Shown here: one piece after another, positions 58,383 through 64,000 of the stretch
Layout: every line of letters begins with the position of its first letter
Position numbering within the stretch: the stretch's first letter is position 1
NCBI RefSeq assembly: GCF_012035195.1
Contig: NZ_JAAVJH010000004.1
Coordinates: 62,001 to 126,000, forward strand
Direction: 5' to 3'
From: Sphingomonas corticis
Lineage (GTDB): Bacteria > Pseudomonadota > Alphaproteobacteria > Sphingomonadales > Sphingomonadaceae
DNA length: 64,000 nucleotides
Notes under the pieces: generated by a model
Told to the model about the DNA's origin: nothing
Database searches by the model: none
Seen by the model: only the letters and a program-made list of their open reading frames with translations
Made by a program: the position numbers and the translations under genes

Positions 58383-58437
58383 GGCTCGGACCGTCGTTAT
58401 TCCCCCCACCATCGCCCAAGCGGGCGAGGAGGCACCC

Positions 58438-61400
58438 ATGCGCCTGTCGCGCTTCTTCATCACGCGCCCGATCTTCGCCGCGGTGATCGCCGTGGTCATC
58501 ACGATCGTCGGCGGGCTCGCCTATCTCGGCCTGCCGGTCTCGCAATATCCCAACATCGTCCCGCCCACCGTCACCGTCGCCGCCACCTATCCCGGCGCGT
58601 CGGCGGAGACGGTGGCGGAGACCGTCGCCGCGCCGATCGAGCAGGAGATCAACGGCGTGGACGGCATGATCTACCAGTCGTCGCAGTCGACCGGCGACGG
58701 ACGGCTGACGATCACCGTCACGTTCAAGCCGGGTACCGACCTCGATGCCGCGCAGGTGCTGGTGCAGAATCGCGTCGCCATCGCCACGCCGCGGCTGCCG
58801 CAGGAGGTGCAGCGGCTGGGCATCGTCACGAAGAAGACCTCGCCCGACTTCCTGATGGTCGTGAACCTGGTCTCTCCCGACCGCTCGCTCGATACGCAAT
58901 ATCTCTCCAACTACGCGCTCACGCAGGTGAAGGACCGGCTGGCGCGGATCGAGGGCGTGGGCGACGTCCAGCTGTTCGGCGCGCGCGATTACGCGATGCG
59001 CGTGTGGATCGATCCCGGCCGCGCCGCCGCGCTGGGGCTGACGGCTGGCGACATCGTCGCCGCGCTGCGCGCGCAGAACGTGCAGGTGGCCGCCGGCACG
59101 CTCGGCCAGCCGCCATATAATCAGGGCAACGCCTTCCAGCTGAACGTCGAGACGCAGGGCCGCCTCACCGAGCCGCAGCAGTTCGCGAACATCGTCATCC
59201 GCTCCGACGCGGACGGGCGGCAGGTGCGCGTGTCCGACGTGGCGCGGGTGGAGCTGGGCGCCGCCGACTATTCGACCAACACCTATCTGTCGGGCGAGCC
59301 GACCGTGCTGCTCGGCGTGTTCCAGCGCCCCGGTTCCAATGCGCTCGCCGCGTCGGAGGCGATCGAGCAGGAGATGAAGACGCTGGAGAAGACGTTCCCC
59401 AAGGGGCTCGCCTATCGCGTCATCTACAATCCCACGGAGTTCATCGCGCAGTCGATCGACGAGGTGATGAAGACGCTGATCGAGGCGATCGTCCTCGTCG
59501 TCCTCGTCATCATCGTCTTCCTGCAACGCTGGCGCGCCGCCATTATCCCGGTGGTCGCGATCCCCGTCTCGCTGATCGGCACGTTCGCCGTGCTGCTGAT
59601 GGTGGGCTACTCGCTCAACAACCTGTCGCTGTTCGGCCTGGTCCTCGCCATCGGCATCGTCGTCGACGACGCGATCGTCGTGGTCGAGAACGTCGAGCGC
59701 AACCTGTCCCGCGGCCTGTCGCCGTTGCAGGCCGCCTTCACCTCGATGGACGAGGTGTCGGCCGCGCTGGTGGCGATCGTCGCGGTGCTGTGCGCCGTGT
59801 TCATCCCGACCCTTTTCATGAACGGCATCTCCGGCGCCTTCTACCAGCAGTTCGCGGCGACCATCTCCACCGCCACGGTCATCTCGCTGGTCGTGTCGCT
59901 GACGCTGTCGCCCGCGCTCGCCGCGCTGCTGCTGAAGGATCACGTCCACGACGAGGCCGGCGGCAACGTCGCGATGCGCCGGCTGCGCGCCGCGGGCGAG
60001 GCGTTCAACCGCGGGTTCGAGCGGATGAGCGCGGGCTATGCCGCGCTGACGCGCCGGCTGGTCGCACGCCCGAAGAGCATGATGGCGACGTATGCCGTGC
60101 TGATCGCCGCCACCGGCGGTCTGCTCTATTCGACGCCGACGGGCTTCATCCCGCAGCAGGACCAGGGATATTTCCTGACCGTCATCCAGCTACCGCCCGG
60201 CTCCTCGGTTGAGCGCACCGACGCGGTCATGCGCAAGGTCGCGCAGCGCATCCTGCCGCTGGACGGCGTAAAGGGCGCGGTGATGCTGGCCGGGTTCGAC
60301 GGCCCGTCGCAGACGCTCGCGCCCAATGCCGCGGCGGCGTACATCCCGCTGAAGGATTTCGAGGATCGCAAGGGCGTCCACGTCACCGACGTGATGGCCG
60401 CCGCGCAGAAGGCGACCGCCGACATCACCGAGGCGCGGCTGATGATCGTGCCGCCTCCCGTCATCCAGGGCATCGGCGCGGCTGGCGGCTTCCGCATGAT
60501 GGTGCAGGACAAGGGCGGCCACGGCTATCAGGCGCTGGGCCGCGAGGCGCAGGCGCTGATCGCGAAGGCGAACGCCGCCCCCGGCCTCGCCGGCGCCTAC
60601 ACCTTCTTCGACACCGCCACGCCGCGCGTCTTCGCCGACATCGACCGGCGCAAGGCGGACCTGCTGGGCGTCCCGCCGGAGCGGGTGTTCGAGGCGCTGA
60701 ACGTGTATCTCGGCTCCGCCTTCGTGAACGACTTCAACCTGCTGGGCCGCACCTATCGCGTGACGGCGCAGGCCGACGCACCGTTCCGCGCGACCGAGGC
60801 GGACATCGCCAACCTGAAGACGCGGTCGAACGCGGGCGGCATGGTGCCGATCGGGTCGGTCGCCACGTTCGAGGACCGCACCGGGCCGTATCGCGTCGTG
60901 CGCTACAACATGTTCCCCGCGGTAGAGGTGGACGGCAACACCGCGCCGGGCTTCTCGTCGGGCCAGTCGCTGGTGACGATGCAGCGGCTGGCGGCGGAGA
61001 CGCTGCCGACCGGCTACGGCACGGAATGGACCGACATCGCCTTCCAGCAGCAGCTGGCCGGCAACACCGCCGCCATCGTCTTCGCCCTGGCCGTGGTCTT
61101 CGTCTTCCTGGTCCTCGCCGCGCAGTACGAAAGCCTGCTGCTGCCGTTGTCGATCATCATGATCGTGCCGATGTGCCTCTTCGCCGCGATGATCGGCGTG
61201 AACCTGCGCGGCATGGACAACAACGTGCTGACGCAGATCGGCCTCGTCGTGCTGATCGCTCTGGCGGCGAAGAACGCGATCCTGGTGGTCGAGTTCGCGC
61301 GCCAGGCGGAGGCGGAGGACGGGCTGTCGCCGGTGGAGGCGGCGGTGCGCGCGGCGCAGGACCGGCTGCGGCCGATCCTGATGACCAGCTTCGCCTTCGT

Positions 61401-61611
61401 GCTGGGCGCGGTGCCGCTGCTGATGGCGAGCGGCGCGGGGGCGGAGCTGCGGCAGGCGCTGGGCACGGCGGTGTTCTTCGGCATGCTGGGCGTCACCGGC
61501 TTCGGCCTGATCTTCACCCCGACCTTCTACGTCGTCTGCCGCGCGGCTGCGCTGCGGCTCGGCCGGCGGCGCGTCGCCGCCGCCGATCCCGCCCTCCAGC
61601 CCGCCGAATAA
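58438..61611 (+). CDS. RND multidrug efflux pump (inner membrane transporter, AcrB/MexB type)
   Basis: A 1057-residue protein with 12 expected transmembrane helices. It starts MRLSRFFITRPIFAAVIAVVITIVGGLAYLGLPVSQYPNI (by position, residues 1-40), contains the proton-relay Asp pair in GIVVDDAIVVVENVERN (near 405-420), PTGFIPQQDQGYF near 560 and a typical C-terminal half (QIGLVVLIALAAKNAILVVEFARQ). It is driven by proton flux and exports drugs or lipophilic compounds. Regulated by the TetR protein. Confidence 0.95.
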   Translation: MRLSRFFITRPIFAAVIAVVITIVGGLAYLGLPVSQYPNIVPPTVTVAATYPGASAETVAETVAAPIEQEINGVDGMIYQSSQSTGDGRLTITVTFKPGTDLDAAQVLVQNRVAIATPRLPQEVQRLGIVTKKTSPDFLMVVNLVSPDRSLDTQYLSNYALTQVKDRLARIEGVGDVQLFGARDYAMRVWIDPGRAAALGLTAGDIVAALRAQNVQVAAGTLGQPPYNQGNAFQLNVETQGRLTEPQQFANIVIRSDADGRQVRVSDVARVELGAADYSTNTYLSGEPTVLLGVFQRPGSNALAASEAIEQEMKTLEKTFPKGLAYRVIYNPTEFIAQSIDEVMKTLIEAIVLVVLVIIVFLQRWRAAIIPVVAIPVSLIGTFAVLLMVGYSLNNLSLFGLVLAIGIVVDDAIVVVENVERNLSRGLSPLQAAFTSMDEVSAALVAIVAVLCAVFIPTLFMNGISGAFYQQFAATISTATVISLVVSLTLSPALAALLLKDHVHDEAGGNVAMRRLRAAGEAFNRGFERMSAGYAALTRRLVARPKSMMATYAVLIAATGGLLYSTPTGFIPQQDQGYFLTVIQLPPGSSVERTDAVMRKVAQRILPLDGVKGAVMLAGFDGPSQTLAPNAAAAYIPLKDFEDRKGVHVTDVMAAAQKATADITEARLMIVPPPVIQGIGAAGGFRMMVQDKGGHGYQALGREAQALIAKANAAPGLAGAYTFFDTATPRVFADIDRRKADLLGVPPERVFEALNVYLGSAFVNDFNLLGRTYRVTAQADAPFRATEADIANLKTRSNAGGMVPIGSVATFEDRTGPYRVVRYNMFPAVEVDGNTAPGFSSGQSLVTMQRLAAETLPTGYGTEWTDIAFQQQLAGNTAAIVFALAVVFVFLVLAAQYESLLLPLSIIMIVPMCLFAAMIGVNLRGMDNNVLTQIGLVVLIALAAKNAILVVEFARQAEAEDGLSPVEAAVRAAQDRLRPILMTSFAFVLGAVPLLMASGAGAELRQALGTAVFFGMLGVTGFGLIFTPTFYVVCRAAALRLGRRRVAAADPALQPAE

Positions 61612-61623
61612 GGAGCGTGTGAC

Positions 61624-63024
61624 ATGATGCGCCTTCTCCTCGCTGCCTCTTCCGCGCTGGCGCTCGCCGCCTGCGCCGCGGGGCCCGACTATGCCCGCCC
61701 GGCGACCCCCGCCGCCGCGGCCGGGCCATTCCTCTCCACCGGCGCCGCGACGTCCGCCACCGCCACCGACAACGACCGCTGGTGGCAGCTCTATCGCGAC
61801 CCGGTGCTGGACGGACTGATCGCCGACGCGCTGGCGGCGAACACCGACGTGCGCGGCGCGGTGGCGCGGCTGGAACGCGCGCGCGCCGGTCTGCGCGAAG
61901 TGGCGGGCGACCGCCAGCCGCAGGCGACGGCCGGCGCCAGCGCCACCTACGGCCGGCTCTCCGCAATCCAGCGCCCGCCCGGCCTGCCGCGCGAGAACTG
62001 GACGGTCGATACCGGTATCGACGTCGCCTACGAAGTCGACCTGTTCGGCCGCGTCCGCCGCAACGTGGAGGCCGCGCGCGGCGACGTCGGCGCGGCGGCG
62101 GCCGACGCGGAGGCGGTGCGCGTGGCGGTGGTGGCGGAGACGACGCGCGCCTATGCCGATGCGGCGTCCGCGGCGGAGCGGCTGGCGGTGGCGACGCGCA
62201 TCGTCGAGCTGCTCGACCGGTCGCTTCGCGTCACGAGCCGTCGCGCCGACGTGGGGCTGACCACGCCGCTCGACACCGCGCGCATCGCCACGCTGCGCGA
62301 GCAGCGGCAGGCCGACGTGCCCGCGCTGGCGGCGGAGCGGCAGGCCGCGCTGTTCCGCCTGGCGACGCTGACGGGGCGCACGCCGGCCGAGCTGCCGCCG
62401 GTCGCGGCGGCGCGCGGCACCGCGCTGCGGCTCGATCGGCCGATCCCGGTCGGCGACGGCGCCGCGTTGCTGGCGCGCCGCCCGGACGTGCACGCCGCCG
62501 AGCGGCGGCTGGCGGCGGCGACGGCGCGGATCGGCGTGGCGACGGCGGACCTCTATCCCCGGATCAGCCTGGGCGGCTCGGTCGGCTCGACCGGCACGGG
62601 CCTCGGCGATCTGTTCGGCGCGGGGCCGCTCAACTGGCTGCTCGGCCCGCTGGTCAACTGGACGCTGAACCCCACCAAGGCGCGCGCGCGGATCGACGCG
62701 GCGGAGGCGGACACGCGCGGCGCGCTGGCCAGCTTCGACGGCGTGGTGCTGCAGGCGCTCGAGGAGACGGAGACCGCGCTCTCCAACTACGCCCGGGCAG
62801 TGGAGCGGCGCGGCGCGTTGCAGGCGGCGCGCGACCGGGCCGAGGTGGTCGCGCGGATCACGCGCGCGCAGCAGCGCGAGGGGCAGATCGACAGCCTGGC
62901 GCAGCTGGATGCGGAGCGGACCTTCGCCGACACGCAGGCCGCGCTGGCGCTGGCCGACGCGCAGATCGCGCGCGCGCAGATCGACGTCTTCCGTGCGCTC
63001 GGCGGCAGCTGGACCGCGGCGTGA
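61624..63024 (+). CDS. Outer membrane channel lipoprotein, NodT/OprM family
   Basis: A 466-residue outer membrane factor with a lipobox (LALAACAAGPDYARP; Cys about 18), two OEP repeats with helical barrels, YEVDLFGRVRRNVEAARGDVGAAAADAEAVRVAVVAETTRAYADA (about 140-185) and the matching second half LNPTKARARIDAAEADTRGALASFDGVVLQALEETETALSNYARAVER. It completes the tripartite pump. ATG 61624 follows AGGAGCG. Confidence 0.93.
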   Translation: MMRLLLAASSALALAACAAGPDYARPATPAAAAGPFLSTGAATSATATDNDRWWQLYRDPVLDGLIADALAANTDVRGAVARLERARAGLREVAGDRQPQATAGASATYGRLSAIQRPPGLPRENWTVDTGIDVAYEVDLFGRVRRNVEAARGDVGAAAADAEAVRVAVVAETTRAYADAASAAERLAVATRIVELLDRSLRVTSRRADVGLTTPLDTARIATLREQRQADVPALAAERQAALFRLATLTGRTPAELPPVAAARGTALRLDRPIPVGDGAALLARRPDVHAAERRLAAATARIGVATADLYPRISLGGSVGSTGTGLGDLFGAGPLNWLLGPLVNWTLNPTKARARIDAAEADTRGALASFDGVVLQALEETETALSNYARAVERRGALQAARDRAEVVARITRAQQREGQIDSLAQLDAERTFADTQAALALADAQIARAQIDVFRALGGSWTAA

Positions 63025-63055
63025 ACGCCGCGCGACTTGCTGCTACAACCCGGCC

Positions 63056-64000
63056 GTGCCGTCGCTCGCTGATCGCCTCCCGCTCGCCGTTCCGCTGATC
63101 CAGGCGCCGATGGCGGGCGTCTCCACTCCCGCGCTCGCCGCCGCGGTGTGCGAGGCGGGGGCGCTCGGATCGATCGCGCTGGGCGCCACCGACGCCGGCG
63201 GGGGGCGGGCGATGATCGCGCAGCTGCGCGCCCGCACCGCGCGGCCGTTCAACGTCAACCTGTTCGTCCACGCCGCGCCCGTGACCGATGCCGCGCGAGA
63301 GGCGGCGTGGCTCGCGTGGCTCGCGCCCCTCTTCGCACGCTACGGCGTCGCGCCGCCCGCCGCGCTTCACGCGCCCTATGTCCGCTTCGACGACGATCCG
63401 GCGATGCTGGCGCTGCTGATCGAGACCGCGCCAGCGGTCGCCAGCTTCCACTTCGGCCTGCCCTCCGCCGCGGCTGTCGCGGCGCTCAAGGCGCGCGGCG
63501 TCCTGCTCCTCGCCACGGCGACCAGCGTGACCGAGGGCGAAGCAGCGGTCGCAGCGGGGATCGACGTCGTCGTCGCGCAGGGGATCGAGGCGGGCGGGCA
63601 TCGCGGCCTGTTCGATCCCGCCGCACCCGACGATGCGCTGGGTACGCTGGCACTGACGCGGCTGCTGGTCCGCCGCTTGCCCGTGCCCGTGGTGGCGGCG
63701 GGCGGGATCATGGACGGGGCCGGCATTGCCGCGGCGCTGGCACTGGGCGCGGCGGCGGCGCAGCTCGGCACGGCGTTCGTCGCCTGTCCGGAAAGTGCGG
63801 CGGGGGACGCGTATCGCGCCGCGCTCGCGGGGCCCGGTGCGGCGCACACGGTGATGACCTCGCTCGTCTCCGGCCGTCCGGCGCGTTCGCTGCCGACGCG
63901 CTTCACCGCGCTCGCGGACGCGCCGATGCCGCCCGCTTATCCGATCGCCTATGCCGCGGGAAAGGCGCTCCACGCCGCGGCGTCCGCGACGGGGGAGCCG
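63056..64000 (+). CDS. Nitronate monooxygenase (NPD/2-nitropropane dioxygenase-like), truncated at the window edge
   Basis: A 315-codon frame from GTG 63056 that runs off the right edge. The FMN site features are visible: PLIQAPMAGVSTPALAAAVCEAGALGSIALG (residues 13-42), GIDVVVAQGIEAGGHRGLFD (about 176-195, with the catalytic His), VPVVAAGGIMDGAGIAAALALGAAAAQLGTAF. This class oxidises alkyl nitronates such as propionate 3-nitronate. No clear ribosome binding site; the start is uncertain. It is 32 bases after the OMF stop and may be a separate gene. Confidence 0.85.
   Translation, partial: MPSLADRLPLAVPLIQAPMAGVSTPALAAAVCEAGALGSIALGATDAGGGRAMIAQLRARTARPFNVNLFVHAAPVTDAAREAAWLAWLAPLFARYGVAPPAALHAPYVRFDDDPAMLALLIETAPAVASFHFGLPSAAAVAALKARGVLLLATATSVTEGEAAVAAGIDVVVAQGIEAGGHRGLFDPAAPDDALGTLALTRLLVRRLPVPVVAAGGIMDGAGIAAALALGAAAAQLGTAFVACPESAAGDAYRAALAGPGAAHTVMTSLVSGRPARSLPTRFTALADAPMPPAYPIAYAAGKALHAAASATGEP

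Overview
The window is very GC-rich, gene-dense DNA (roughly 70% GC by eye) and is best explained as the chromosome of an alphaproteobacterium of the Sphingomonas type. Supporting signs are the TonB receptor, DUF885, DUF6481 and DUF3072 families, a NodT-type efflux operon, extracytoplasmic stress (EcfG-like) promoters of the form GGAAC-N16-CGTT, and short intergenic inverted repeats. No tRNA, rRNA, CRISPR array, transposase or prophage was found. Most large ORFs opposite the genes listed here are codon-bias shadows.

Region 1 (1-18.0 kb) is housekeeping and accessory: a partial unknown gene, a tiny Gly/Ser-rich protein and a DUF3072 protein that both have general-stress-type promoters, a TonB receptor, a dicarboxylate/amino-acid symporter, YaiI, a GNAT-rhodanese pair facing a GlxA-type regulator, a DUF885 metallopeptidase, an Mfd-like helicase, the tesA/ybbA/ybbP trio and an ankyrin protein.

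Region 2 (18.0-28.4 kb) starts with a class-3 lipase that may be a secreted effector. It is followed by a tight plus-strand operon: KASIII, epimerase, metallo-beta-lactamase fold, ATP-grasp, GNAT-like and Rieske oxygenase. A convergent adenylate-forming ligase lies at its end. This looks like an undescribed lipid or small-molecule pathway. Two minus-strand unknown genes follow.

Region 3 (28.6-50.1 kb) is the centrepiece: a complete non-flagellar type III secretion system (T3SS, injectisome). Minus-strand sctU, a FliO-like gene, sctQ, sctR, sctS, sctT and a LuxR-type regulator diverge from plus-strand lytic transglycosylase, sctV, sctC, sctD, a needle-like gene, sctI, sctJ, sctK, sctL, sctN, sctO and sctP. 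Beside it (28.6-34.1 kb) is a tandem array of five related exported proteins, three copies of a 62-63-residue companion protein (one frameshifted) and an EspA/needle-like protein. A 17-bp dyad, CTAGTCG-N3-CG(A/C)T..., occurs upstream of four genes (lipase, 28.4-kb gene, EspA-like gene, array member E), always in the same orientation to its gene. This suggests one T3SS regulon. No classical translocator, gatekeeper or chaperone was recognised, so the array and lipase are the best candidates for the secreted set.

Region 4 (50.2-64 kb) returns to general functions: an RNase H-fold protein, an RluE-type pseudouridine synthase, an FAD dehydrogenase, DUF6481, a spermidine-synthase-like protein, a serine hydrolase, and a TetR-controlled RND efflux operon with clear paired operators and a possible leader peptide. 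A partial nitronate monooxygenase-like gene runs off the right edge. Functions are inferred from family motifs read by eye; no database search was run.
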